This document shows, piece after piece, positions 1 to 8,540 of a DNA stretch of 59,987 nucleotides. Origin of the DNA: an uncultured Gammaproteobacteria bacterium (GTDB lineage Bacteria > Pseudomonadota > Gammaproteobacteria > Arenicellales > JAANXG01); NCBI GenBank assembly GCA_947259705.1, contig CAMYNL010000022.1:1-59987 (forward strand), read 5' to 3'. Every line of letters starts with the position of its first letter. Positions within the stretch are counted from its first letter, which is position 1. The notes beneath the pieces are model-generated. The model was given only the letters and a program-made list of their open reading frames with translations, searched no databases and was not told the origin of the DNA. Made by a program: the position numbers and the translations under genes.

Positions 1-621
1 CCAACCCTCGACGGCGGCGCTGCTCCAATGCTTCGGGGTTTCCAAGGGGTCTCAGGGTCGTATACCTCTCCCCCGAAGAATAGGACATTATTTATGCAGC
101 AGTCAATAGCTAAGGAATATCTCGAGTCGCTGAAACAGTTCCATATCGTTTACTCGTGGGGAGTACTCCATCACACCGGTGATATGTGGCAAGCGCTGGA
201 TAATATGCGGAGCCTCGTCAATGAGAGCGGAGTCTTGGTGACGGCGATCTATAGTGATCAAGGACTCGCCAGTCGAACCTGGCTGCGGGTATATAGAATG
301 TATAGCCGGCTGCCTAGCATTCTACGTTTCATCATTCTATGGCCGGCGTGCATTCGCCTTTGGGGGCCGACTCTGCTACGCGACGCACTGCGTGGAAGGC
401 CCTTGCATCACTAGAGAAATTACGATCGTGCGCGCAGTATGTCTCCGTGGCATGACGTAGTTGACTAGGTTGGAGGTTATCGGTTCGAGGTAGCCAAACG
501 AGAGCGAGTGCTGGCATATTTCGCTAGTTAAGAATTCCACCTAAGAAGTCTCAATAGTGCGGGTAGCGGGCGTGGATGCGCTGAGTTCGTTCTCGTGATA
601 AGTGAGAACATTAGACATTAA
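1..621 (+). pseudogene. Decayed SAM-dependent methyltransferase, 5' end outside window
   Basis: The reading frame that contains residues VYSWGVLHHTGDMWQALDN matches the C-terminal half of the intact methyltransferase that follows (VYAWGVLHHTGNMWQALDN in that gene). Similarity continues in the same frame to the end (SPWHDVVD, VGGYRFEVAK, GCAEFVL) but is broken by in-frame stops at 412-414, 466-468 and 529-531. The stop at 466 sits where the intact copy has Trp (TGG to TAG). The frame finally ends with TAA at 619-621, one base into the next ATG. No frameshift is needed in the aligned part, so decay was by point mutation. The first about 90 bases show no clear match to the SAM-binding half. It is a broken tandem paralogue rather than a functional gene. 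Confidence 0.75.
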
Positions 622-1472
622 TGTACAAGATGACGGACGCTAAATGGAGTACGAATCTGAATTCTGATAGCGTGAATAATCTATGCATCCGTGAAACACG
701 ATATCGATTTCAGTTCGGGAAAAACTGGCGTCATTTCTTGACGCTCCTCAATGAGAATCGAATCGATAAAGCCATAGAGTCGCTCAAGGATCTCACAGAT
801 GACGATGAGTTGGCCGGACGTAGATTTCTGGATGTTGGATCGGGTAGCGGGTTGTTCAGTCTGGCAGCTTATCGTAAGGGAGCACAGGTAACATCATTTG
901 ACTATGATGAAGAGTCGGTATGTTGTACGGAAACTGTTCGCGATAAGTATTGGCAAGGCGATAACCGTTGGCGGTGTATGCGGGGATCGGTATTGGATGG
1001 CGACTTCTTACGATCCCTTGGCCTTTTTGATATCGTGTACGCATGGGGAGTGCTGCATCATACGGGCAATATGTGGCAGGCACTAGACAATGTAAGCAAA
1101 ACCGTCTCGTCAAAAGGCACGCTAGTTGTCTCAATTTATAACGACCAAGGTCTTTTAAGTAGGTATTGGCGAAAAATCAAAATCACCTACAATAAAGCAT
1201 GGTACTTGCGGCCGTTACTTATTATTGTCCATGCGCCGTATCTAATAGTTCTTCGGTTCCTGGTTCGTGTTGCCACGGAAAGAGTTCGGTTAGAGCGGGG
1301 GATGTCTTACTGGCACGATATGTTGGACTGGTTGGGAGGATATCCATTTGAAGTGGCGAAGCCGGCAGAGATCATCGATTTTCTGACAAAACGGGGATTT
1401 GTGCTACGAAGACTCAAAACCTGCGGAAAGCGATCTGGATGTAACGAATTCGTGTTCGAAAGGCATCGCTGA
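621..1472 (+). CDS. Class I SAM-dependent methyltransferase
   Basis: The protein has 283 residues. A glycine-rich SAM-binding motif I (FLDVGSGSG, about residues 69-77) is followed by an acidic motif II (TSFDYDEES) and a post-motif region VYAWGVLHHTGNMW typical of the Methyltransf_11/25 type that modify small molecules or sugars. The substrate cannot be read from the sequence. Its place at the edge of a glycan locus suggests methylation of a sugar or of a chain end. The start is the ATG that overlaps the stop of the upstream pseudogene copy by one base; a second in-frame ATG lies at 630-632 and neither has a strong ribosome site. Composition is AT-richer than the housekeeping genes, in keeping with acquisition by transfer. 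Confidence 0.8.
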   Translation: MYKMTDAKWSTNLNSDSVNNLCIRETRYRFQFGKNWRHFLTLLNENRIDKAIESLKDLTDDDELAGRRFLDVGSGSGLFSLAAYRKGAQVTSFDYDEESVCCTETVRDKYWQGDNRWRCMRGSVLDGDFLRSLGLFDIVYAWGVLHHTGNMWQALDNVSKTVSSKGTLVVSIYNDQGLLSRYWRKIKITYNKAWYLRPLLIIVHAPYLIVLRFLVRVATERVRLERGMSYWHDMLDWLGGYPFEVAKPAEIIDFLTKRGFVLRRLKTCGKRSGCNEFVFERHR

Positions 1473-1506
1473 GATAGAATGCGACGTAGTATAAAGTTGT
1501 CATACT

Positions 1507-2646
1507 GTGCGAGTCGTATTTCTCATTAGATCGCTGGAGTACGGAGGTGCTCAGAAGCAGCTGGTGACATTGGCTGAAGGTTTCAGTAAGACAAGGCAAG
1601 CCGATGTGTCAGTCGTCGTGTTTTACAGAGATGGACAGCTCGAAAACGCTTTACGAGATCGCGGTATAGAAGTACATGTCCTCGATAAGTTCGGCAGATG
1701 GGACGTATTTCGGTTCCTCGTCAGGTTGGTGAAATACATCAGATTGCAACAGCCGGATCTCGTATATGGGTTTCTTGACACGGCGAACGTACTGATCGCG
1801 GCTTTGAAACCCGTCCTTGGCAACACTCATATCGTTTGGGGTGTCAGGTCCGCGTTTGTTGACTGGGGGCGATATGACAAGCTAGCGAAACTCACCTACA
1901 AGTTCGGGCGCGTGCTGGCTCGTCATACAGATTTGATTATTGTAAACTCCCGGTCTGGCCGCAATCACCACATTGAAAACGGCTATCCCGCAGAGAAGAT
2001 TCGTTTAATACCAAACGGTATTGACACTGATGTGTTCTTTCCGGACACGCGAGCACGTAACGTAAAGCGTGAAGAGTTAAGGGTGGGGAAAACACAGTTT
2101 GTGGTTGGGATCGTCGCGAGAATGGATCCCATGAAGGACTATGAGACATTCCTTAGGGCCGCTGCGCTATTGACTGACCGATGTCCAGACGCGAGATTTG
2201 TTTGTGTGGGAACCGGCAATGCGGACTATGTGAGACAACTACATGCAATGGCCGGTAAACTCCAGTTGGAGGGTAAGATAATCTGGATTCCAGAATCCCA
2301 CAACGTTGAAGATATCTATAACGCGTTAGATTTGTTCACTTTATCTTCTTATGGAGAAGCGTTTCCAAATGTCGTTGGTGAAGCAATGGCATGCGGCGTG
2401 CCTTGCGTGGTCACAGATGCGGGGGATTCGGCATGGCTTGTTGATGGAGTGGGACTTGTGGTTCCCACGAAGAGTCCCCAAGCTTTAGCTGAAGGCTGGA
2501 TGTATTTTCTGGGAAAGTCTGAAACAGACCGAAAGCGGACTGGAATGGAAGCGAGAGAACGGATAGAAAGGGAGTTTGAGAAAAAGCTACTTATATCAAG
2601 AACTCAGGCCGCTCTTATGACCCTTGTCGATCAGGGTCGCGGATAG
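1507..2646 (+). CDS. GT4-family glycosyltransferase
   Basis: A 379-residue GT-B glycosyltransferase. The N-terminus (IRSLEYGGAQKQL) carries the GT4 loop that contacts the acceptor. The C-terminal half has NGIDTDVFFP, the phosphate-binding segment GIVARMDPMKDYETFLRAA, and the E-x7-E region of the nucleotide-sugar site (EAFPNVVGEAMACG). It would add a sugar from a nucleotide donor to a lipid-linked glycan on the cytoplasmic side. The start is GTG, 34 bases after the methyltransferase stop. It resembles the GT4 at 4156 in motif wording (SSYGEAFPNVVGEAMAC against SSAYGEGFPNVIGEAMAC), so the two look like paralogues. Donor and linkage are unknown. Confidence 0.88.
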   Translation: MRVVFLIRSLEYGGAQKQLVTLAEGFSKTRQADVSVVVFYRDGQLENALRDRGIEVHVLDKFGRWDVFRFLVRLVKYIRLQQPDLVYGFLDTANVLIAALKPVLGNTHIVWGVRSAFVDWGRYDKLAKLTYKFGRVLARHTDLIIVNSRSGRNHHIENGYPAEKIRLIPNGIDTDVFFPDTRARNVKREELRVGKTQFVVGIVARMDPMKDYETFLRAAALLTDRCPDARFVCVGTGNADYVRQLHAMAGKLQLEGKIIWIPESHNVEDIYNALDLFTLSSYGEAFPNVVGEAMACGVPCVVTDAGDSAWLVDGVGLVVPTKSPQALAEGWMYFLGKSETDRKRTGMEARERIEREFEKKLLISRTQAALMTLVDQGRG

Positions 2647-2887
2647 AAATAAAGCTATGCTTCTCTGTGTATTCAGGGGGTTCTTACACGACAGACGTTG
2701 AGGGAATTAGAGTGTCTCCTACTACAGAGATCGACGCAAGTTACGGGCGATCACATAGTCATAATATCGACTATACAAAACGGCATTAAGTCAAAGAGGC
2801 CTGTTAGTTATCCTCGCTGTTGGTATACCTCTGCTATCCGTAGAACCTGTTATTGCTACGCGTTTAGTCCTGCTGGCACAACTGTTC
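2647..2887 (+). other. Gene gap with a start-less hydrophobic extension of the next gene
   Basis: No complete gene is seen. From 2765 (just after TAA 2762-2764) the frame of the following membrane protein stays open without ATG, GTG or TTG until 2888, and it reads as a hydrophobic segment (LLVILAVGIPLLSV and LVLLAQLFLILLAL). The true start may therefore be a CTG (for example 2801), or the gene's 5' end has been damaged. The other open frame across this stretch (2698-2970) is cysteine-rich and resembles nothing I know. Confidence 0.5.
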
Positions 2888-4159
2888 TTGATTCTTTTAG
2901 CGCTGAGTTTCAATCAAGCCGCAGTCATATGTCTTTGTCTCGTTGCTGTGCTACTACCTATGCTATGTAGAGAGATAAGGCGAGACCAGCTATTGCTGAT
3001 ATCGTATTTTTTAATAATCGCTATTCACTTCATCGTGACATTGATAAACGCGCTTGCCGGGCCCGTTGTTGGCGCCGAGCTAGACGCAGAAACATTTCAT
3101 ATTGGTGCAAGCAATATCGTGGAAAATTATTCATTCACGATAGGGTTCGATTATTTGTTCTACGAGAACGTGTTGGCTCTTACTTATTACTTGTTTGGCT
3201 CCAGTCGTTTAGTTGGTGGAACGATATCTTTGATTGTCTTCACTGCTGCTGCTGTTGTCTATCTGTATTTGTTGGATATGCTACATCTGAAACGATATAG
3301 ATTATCGCTCTTGTTGCTCTTTGGATTGCTCCCATCAACGGTATTCTTGACATCTGTGACGCTCCGGGAAAGCTGGGAGTTAACGTTCTTACTTATATGT
3401 ATTTATAGTTTGTTGAAGTACGTACAAAGTGAGGAGCCAAAACCGCTTTGGTTGATTACCGCATTCATCTCTGCGGTACTACTTGGAATGTTTCATAAAG
3501 CTCTTTTGTTGTATGGACCTTTTCTTGTATTTTTTGGCTTAGTGCTTGCGGGTATCACTACATCGATTTCAAGCAAGAGATGGGTCACATTTGGCTCTCT
3601 ACTCATAGTTGGTGGGATGACGGTGGTTCTGGTTGTTTCAGTACACAGTACGTACATAGGGCAAAGGATAATAGGTGGGTTACTCAATGAGGATGTACTG
3701 ACTGAGATCAGTCGGTATCGTGTGGGAATCGATTTGTGGGGCTCTGCGCGTTCGGCTTTCTATGTACCATTCGAGACAGAAAGCGTCGCGCAGATGTTAC
3801 GGACGTTCACGCAGATCTACCTTCATTACATGTTCGCGCCCATCGGTTCTCCTCCGCAAGGGTTGAAGGATATTTATGCCTACGCGGAAGCCCTGATGAG
3901 GCTTGCCGCACTGGTGATGTCTGTATACGGTTTCTTTCGTATTTCAACATATAGAACAATAAGTTATATATTTGTTGTATTTTTCTACGTGTCAGCAACA
4001 CTCATGTGGTCGATCGGGACCACCAATTACGGGCAGGCTATTCGTCACCACACGTTCACGAACTGGGCATTGTTCACGCTGGCTATTCCGGTGTTTTTTG
4101 CATTTGCGAGAAGCGTCCTGGCACGAAACACCACCGTGGACATTTTCAGACCCAGTTGA
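2888..4159 (+). CDS. Polytopic membrane protein, possible Wzy-like polymerase
   Basis: A 423-residue protein with about ten predicted membrane spans separated by short loops. A periplasmic-type loop after the second or third span carries acidic residues (GAELDAETF), and a later stretch reads PSTVFLTSVTLRESWE, an arrangement like that in O-antigen polymerases and GT-C-type membrane glycosyltransferases. I do not recognise a specific family, so polymerase is an inference from topology and position among glycosyltransferases. The listed start is TTG. The frame is open and hydrophobic for a further 41 codons upstream without a standard start, so the N-terminus is uncertain. It overlaps the next gene by four bases (TTGA), suggesting translational coupling. 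Confidence 0.6.
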   Translation: MILLALSFNQAAVICLCLVAVLLPMLCREIRRDQLLLISYFLIIAIHFIVTLINALAGPVVGAELDAETFHIGASNIVENYSFTIGFDYLFYENVLALTYYLFGSSRLVGGTISLIVFTAAAVVYLYLLDMLHLKRYRLSLLLLFGLLPSTVFLTSVTLRESWELTFLLICIYSLLKYVQSEEPKPLWLITAFISAVLLGMFHKALLLYGPFLVFFGLVLAGITTSISSKRWVTFGSLLIVGGMTVVLVVSVHSTYIGQRIIGGLLNEDVLTEISRYRVGIDLWGSARSAFYVPFETESVAQMLRTFTQIYLHYMFAPIGSPPQGLKDIYAYAEALMRLAALVMSVYGFFRISTYRTISYIFVVFFYVSATLMWSIGTTNYGQAIRHHTFTNWALFTLAIPVFFAFARSVLARNTTVDIFRPS

Positions 4160-5286
4160 AGCTCACCTTTGTCAGTACCGGGCTTGCGCCGGGTGGTGCT
4201 GAATTCATGCTTTGTCGTTTGGTGGAAGGTATGATCGAGGCGGGTCATGAATGCAGTGTAGTTTCTCTCACCGAAACCGGAAGAATCGGAAATAGACTGC
4301 GTGCACTTGGTATACAAGTGCAGGCACTCGAGCTTCGCCGCTCAGTACCAAGCCCGACGGTTCTGCCGCGACTTGCCCGTATTCTGAGAAACGAAAAGGC
4401 GAATGTAATCCAGACCTGGATGTATCATGCTGACTTACTTGGTGGGCTTGCGGTCCATTTTGGCGACCGCGTGCCGCTGGTTTGGGGTGTAAGACAGAGC
4501 GACCTCGATCCTCGACACAGTCCGCGCATGACGCGTTACGTCGCAAGGGCCTGCGCCCGCATATCGTGGCGCGTGCCACAGAGGATCGTATGTTGTTCGC
4601 GCTCCGCGCTGGAAGTCCATCGCGCAATGGGGTACGACCCCTCGAAGATGCAGGTGATCGAGAATGGGTTCGACAACGAATTATGGAAGCCTTCCGAGCA
4701 AGCACGAGCCGGACTGCGACAAGAGCTTGAGCTTCCAGACGATGCATTGGTTATCGGTTTTGCCGCCCGATTTGATATGCAGAAGGATCATGAAAACTTT
4801 TTTCGTGCCGCCCACATATTGAGCAAAAAGCACCCGGATACGCATTTCCTATTATGCGGGCAAGGTATTGATCATCAAAATCGCCGGCTCATCGAAATCA
4901 TGCAGCAGTGCGAAATGACCGGCAATGTTCACCTGCTGGGTGATCGCGATGACATGCATCGGGTCACGGCGGCATTCGATATCGCCACCATGTCATCTGC
5001 CTATGGAGAAGGATTTCCGAATGTTATCGGTGAAGCCATGGCATGCGAGGTTTGTTGTGTTGCGACAGATGTAGGCGACGCCGGGCGGATCATCGGGAAC
5101 GCAGGATGGGTTGTACCAAAGCGTGATCCGGAAGCGCTGGCCGCGGCCTGGTCGGCGGCAATTGAAGCAGGAGTAACGGAACGCCGACGCATGGGCCGAT
5201 TGGCAAGAGATAGAGTGAAGGCAAAATTCAGCCTGGGTAGCAGCGTTCGGGCGTATCAAGACCTTTACCGCAGCCTGATTCACTAA
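4156..5286 (+). CDS. GT4-family glycosyltransferase
   Basis: A 376-residue GT-B enzyme. The frame is open further upstream, but family homology begins at KLTFVSTGLAPGGAEFML, so the start is the TTG at 4156, whose last bases are the TGA stop of the upstream gene. Motifs are GGAEFML near the N-terminus, NGFDNELWKPS, GFAARFDMQKDHENFFRAA and EGFPNVIGEAMACE (E-x7-E). It should transfer a sugar from a nucleotide donor to the growing lipid-linked oligosaccharide. It is a probable paralogue of the GT4 at 1507 but has a higher G+C content. Its stop TAA overlaps the ATG of the amidotransferase (TAATG). Confidence 0.9.
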   Translation: MKLTFVSTGLAPGGAEFMLCRLVEGMIEAGHECSVVSLTETGRIGNRLRALGIQVQALELRRSVPSPTVLPRLARILRNEKANVIQTWMYHADLLGGLAVHFGDRVPLVWGVRQSDLDPRHSPRMTRYVARACARISWRVPQRIVCCSRSALEVHRAMGYDPSKMQVIENGFDNELWKPSEQARAGLRQELELPDDALVIGFAARFDMQKDHENFFRAAHILSKKHPDTHFLLCGQGIDHQNRRLIEIMQQCEMTGNVHLLGDRDDMHRVTAAFDIATMSSAYGEGFPNVIGEAMACEVCCVATDVGDAGRIIGNAGWVVPKRDPEALAAAWSAAIEAGVTERRRMGRLARDRVKAKFSLGSSVRAYQDLYRSLIH

Positions 5287-7283
5287 TGTGCGGGATCGTC
5301 GGATTTCTCAGCGTGGGCGCGGAAGAGTCGACGGAAAGCATGCGCCAAAAACTTGCACGGATGGTTGCCGTGCTTGCTCATCGGGGTCCCGATGACGAGG
5401 GGCAGTGGATCAGGGCGGAGCAGGGAATCGCGCTCGGTCACCGGCGCCTATCCATCATCGATCTGTCCCCCCTCGGGCACCAGCCGATGTCGTCGAACAG
5501 CGGGCGATATTTCTTCGTCTTCAACGGCGAGTTGTACAACCATTCGAAACTAAGAGCGGACCTCGAGCAACAAGGTGAGAGATTTCGTGGGCATTCGGAC
5601 ACCGAGGTACTTCTGGCGGCGATAGCGTCGTGGGGGTTGGACAAGACGCTTGATCGTTGCGTCGGCATGTATGCCTTTGCACTCTGGGACAAGGAGTCGA
5701 AGACTTTGTATCTCGCCAGGGACAGGATGGGTGAGAAGCCTCTGTACTATGGGCTGGTCCCCGGCGCGCTATTGTTCGGATCGGAGTTGAAGGCGCTGCG
5801 GGTACATCCCGCCTGGCGCGGTGAAATCGACCGGGGGGCGCTTACTCTGTTCATGCGGTACAACTACATACCCGCACCCTGGTCGATATACCGGGGCGTG
5901 TATAAACTGCCGCCAGGATGTGTTCTGAAGGTGCCGAGAGACCGGCTTGCACGGCGCATCCCCTTGAACCCGTTTCCCGATGGCGCTGACCGCGGTGATA
6001 TGGCCCCTTACCGGTATTGGAAATCCCCCGGCTCGCTGGCACTCGATAAGACCGGATCGTTTGAAGGTAGTCCGACAGACGCGATTGATGTGTTGGAGAA
6101 ACTTTTATCCAACAGCGTGAAACATCAAATGGTGTCCGATGTTCCATTGGGGGCGCTGCTATCGGGAGGCATCGACTCCTCTACCGTCGTGTCCCTCATG
6201 CAGGCAAATCATACCAGGCCAGTCAGGACATTCAGCATCGGGTTTCGCGAGCAGGACTACGATGAGGCCCGCCAGGCCAAGTCCGTGGCATCGCACCTGG
6301 GCACAGACCATACCGAGCTCTACGTTACCCCCGATGACGCGATGAAGGTTATTCCTGAGTTGCCGCAGATCTACGATGAGCCGTTTTCGGATTCCTCGCA
6401 GATACCCACGTATCTCGTGGCGAGCCTGGCCCGGCAGCATGTCACGGTTGCCCTGTCGGGTGATGGTGGCGATGAGCTGTTCGGCGGCTACAACCGGTAT
6501 TTCTGGGGTATGTCCATATGGCGAAAGCTGGGCTGGATTCCAGCGCCTGTCCGTACCGCTGCCGCGACGGGCCTACAATTTGTGTCGCCCGCGGTCTGGG
6601 ACAGCGTATTCAAGTTACTCGGCCCGGCGCTTCCGAGATACCTGCGGCAAGTGGCTGCGGGAGACAAACTGCACAAGCTCTCCGAGGTCCTGAACACGCA
6701 ATTGCCCGATGATCTGTACCTGCGACTGGTGTCCCACTGGAAGGAACCGGCGCGGCTCGTTCGTGGCGGATTCGAGCCGGATTCACCCATGCGGGAAGCG
6801 ATGAAGTCGAAACTTCCCCATGGTCAGGCGCAACGCATGATGTACTTCGACACGATCAGTTACCTGCCCGATGACATACTGGTCAAGGTTGACCGCGCCA
6901 GCATGCGGGTAAGTCTCGAAGTGAGGGTACCGCTGTTGGATCATCACATCGTGGAGTTCGCTGCAAAACTTCCGCTATCCATGAAGATATCGGGTGGCAA
7001 GGGAAAATGGCTGTTGCGGCAGTTATTGTATCGATATGTGCCCAGAGACCTAGTGGACAGGCCAAAGATGGGATTTGGTGTACCATTGGACAGCTGGCTG
7101 CGTGGTTCCTTGCGTGAATGGGCGGAGGATCTGCTCGAGCCGGGCCGAATGAGTCGGGAAGCTTACCTTGATCCTGCGCCTGTTCAGGAAAAGTGGCGGG
7201 AACATCTGGGTGGAGGAAGAAACTGGCAATACTATCTCTGGGATGTGCTGATGTTTCAGTCCTGGTTGCGAGAAAACGGCTGA
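5286..7283 (+). CDS. asnB: Asparagine synthase (glutamine-hydrolysing)-like amidotransferase
   Basis: A 665-residue class II glutamine amidotransferase. The N-terminal nucleophile Cys follows the initiator Met (MCGIVGF), with GHRRLSIIDL and FNGELYNH for glutamine binding. The C-terminal synthetase domain has the PP-loop SGGIDSSTV and SGDGGDELFGGYNR. AsnB converts aspartate to asparagine via aspartyl-AMP. Homologues inside O-antigen loci (WbpS type) are thought to amidate sugar carboxylates or peptide substituents, and that is the more likely role here. It starts at the ATG overlapping the upstream TAA and is followed after 18 bases by a GT4. The gene symbol reflects family, not a proven substrate. 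Confidence 0.9.
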   Translation: MCGIVGFLSVGAEESTESMRQKLARMVAVLAHRGPDDEGQWIRAEQGIALGHRRLSIIDLSPLGHQPMSSNSGRYFFVFNGELYNHSKLRADLEQQGERFRGHSDTEVLLAAIASWGLDKTLDRCVGMYAFALWDKESKTLYLARDRMGEKPLYYGLVPGALLFGSELKALRVHPAWRGEIDRGALTLFMRYNYIPAPWSIYRGVYKLPPGCVLKVPRDRLARRIPLNPFPDGADRGDMAPYRYWKSPGSLALDKTGSFEGSPTDAIDVLEKLLSNSVKHQMVSDVPLGALLSGGIDSSTVVSLMQANHTRPVRTFSIGFREQDYDEARQAKSVASHLGTDHTELYVTPDDAMKVIPELPQIYDEPFSDSSQIPTYLVASLARQHVTVALSGDGGDELFGGYNRYFWGMSIWRKLGWIPAPVRTAAATGLQFVSPAVWDSVFKLLGPALPRYLRQVAAGDKLHKLSEVLNTQLPDDLYLRLVSHWKEPARLVRGGFEPDSPMREAMKSKLPHGQAQRMMYFDTISYLPDDILVKVDRASMRVSLEVRVPLLDHHIVEFAAKLPLSMKISGGKGKWLLRQLLYRYVPRDLVDRPKMGFGVPLDSWLRGSLREWAEDLLEPGRMSREAYLDPAPVQEKWREHLGGGRNWQYYLWDVLMFQSWLRENG

Positions 7284-7301
7284 AACAAGGATATTAATAA
7301 T

Positions 7302-8471
7302 ATGCCGCAGACACTGGCGTTCGTCTATAACACCTCCAAGTACCTGTATCGATTTCGCCGCGAATTGATCACCGGCTTGCAGGAGACGGGAACGCGCGTC
7401 ATAGCCTTGGTGCCCGACATGGACTATGCCAGGCAACTGGCAGAACTGGACGTCGAAGTGGCTCCCATACGGTTACGCAGCCACGACCTGAACCCGCTGT
7501 CCGACGTTACGAGCTACCGGGACATCAGGCGGCAGCTCGCCGTTCACAACCCGGAAATTGTTTTTAACTTTACCATCAAACCGGTCATATATGGATCCAT
7601 TGCGGCCAAGCGCAAAGGCGTCAGGGAGATCTACTCGATGATCCCGGGTCTCGGATACATATTCAGCGAAAACACATCGGCCACATTGCTTCTGCGCGCT
7701 GTCGTGCTTTCTCTCTATCGTCTCTCGCTAAAACACAACAGAAAGGTATTTTTTCAAAACATATCCGACTACCAGTATTTCCGGGAGAAAAGGATCGTTG
7801 CAAAGAACCAAGCAGTACTGGTGAGCGGTTCCGGAGTAGACCTGACTGCGTTTTCCAACGCCAAAGAAAAGGATGCTTTTCCGTTGATTCTGATGGCGAC
7901 GCGGTTGCTGCGTCACAAGGGTGTTAGTGAGTATGTTGAAGCAGCAAGAGCCATCAATAGGTCGGGTCCAGTCGCCCGCTTTGTGCTTGCCGGGCCACTG
8001 GAACACTCGCGTGCGGGTGTCTCACCTGACTACCTGAGACAAGTCGAGGAAGAGGGCGTTGTCGAGTACGTGGGTGAAGTAGACGACATTCGGCCATGGT
8101 TAGGGCGCGCCTGGGCGGTGGTGCTGCCGTCTTATTATCGCGAGGGCATGCCCAGAATACTGGTTGAGGCACTGGCTATGGGTAAACCAGTGATAACCAC
8201 CGACCTACCGGGTTGTCGGGATTTGGTGGCGGAAGGCGAGAACGGGTTTCTTGTTGCGCCACACAGCGTCGATGGCCTCATCGCGGCAGTGCGCCGCGTT
8301 GTAGCAGATCCCGGCCTTGTTGAAAGGTTTGGTAAGACCTCCAGACGAATGGCGGAAGGACGTTACGATGTTGCAAAGGTAACCGACAGCATCATTGCTG
8401 CGATGGGTAGAACGAAAAGTCGGCCCTCGACTGAGGTTGAAGGTCCTGCAACGAAGCGGGCAACTGCGTGA
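7302..8471 (+). CDS. GT4-family glycosyltransferase, PglA-like
   Basis: A 389-residue GT-B enzyme. The N-terminus (YNTSKYLYRFRRELI) and the segment SMIPGLGYIFSE are like those of PglA-type enzymes that add the second HexNAc to undecaprenyl-diphospho-sugars. The C-terminal half has ATRLLRHKGVSEYVEAARAI, SYYREGMPRILVEALAMG (E-x7-E) and TTDLPGCRDLVAEGENGF. It probably adds an early sugar to the lipid-linked primer made by the WbpL-like transferase encoded at 26282; this is inferred from similarity of motifs. The start ATG is 18 bases after asnB. A stem-loop lies between this gene and the next. Confidence 0.85.
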   Translation: MPQTLAFVYNTSKYLYRFRRELITGLQETGTRVIALVPDMDYARQLAELDVEVAPIRLRSHDLNPLSDVTSYRDIRRQLAVHNPEIVFNFTIKPVIYGSIAAKRKGVREIYSMIPGLGYIFSENTSATLLLRAVVLSLYRLSLKHNRKVFFQNISDYQYFREKRIVAKNQAVLVSGSGVDLTAFSNAKEKDAFPLILMATRLLRHKGVSEYVEAARAINRSGPVARFVLAGPLEHSRAGVSPDYLRQVEEEGVVEYVGEVDDIRPWLGRAWAVVLPSYYREGMPRILVEALAMGKPVITTDLPGCRDLVAEGENGFLVAPHSVDGLIAAVRRVVADPGLVERFGKTSRRMAEGRYDVAKVTDSIIAAMGRTKSRPSTEVEGPATKRATA

Positions 8472-8501
8472 CCTGGCTAGCTTGAATCGCGCGATCGGGG
8501 A

Positions 8502-8535
8502 TACTCGTAATCATTCAACACTCGATTTACGAGTA
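8502..8535 (+). promoter_or_regulatory. Inverted repeat before the start of 8541
   Basis: TACTCGTAA at 8502-8510 and TTACGAGTA at 8527-8535 are perfect inverted copies, giving a 9-bp stem with a 16-base loop. The right arm contains the only GAG-like ribosome site for the GTG start at 8541, so in RNA the hairpin could hide that site. No T-run follows, so it is a poor intrinsic terminator. An operator is also possible. Confidence 0.5.
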
Positions 8536-8540
8536 AGTGT

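Noticed and set aside
2698-2970. 90-codon frame before and within the membrane gene
   Set aside because: Cys- and Ser-rich, no family, and it covers the hydrophobic frame that continues into the real gene.
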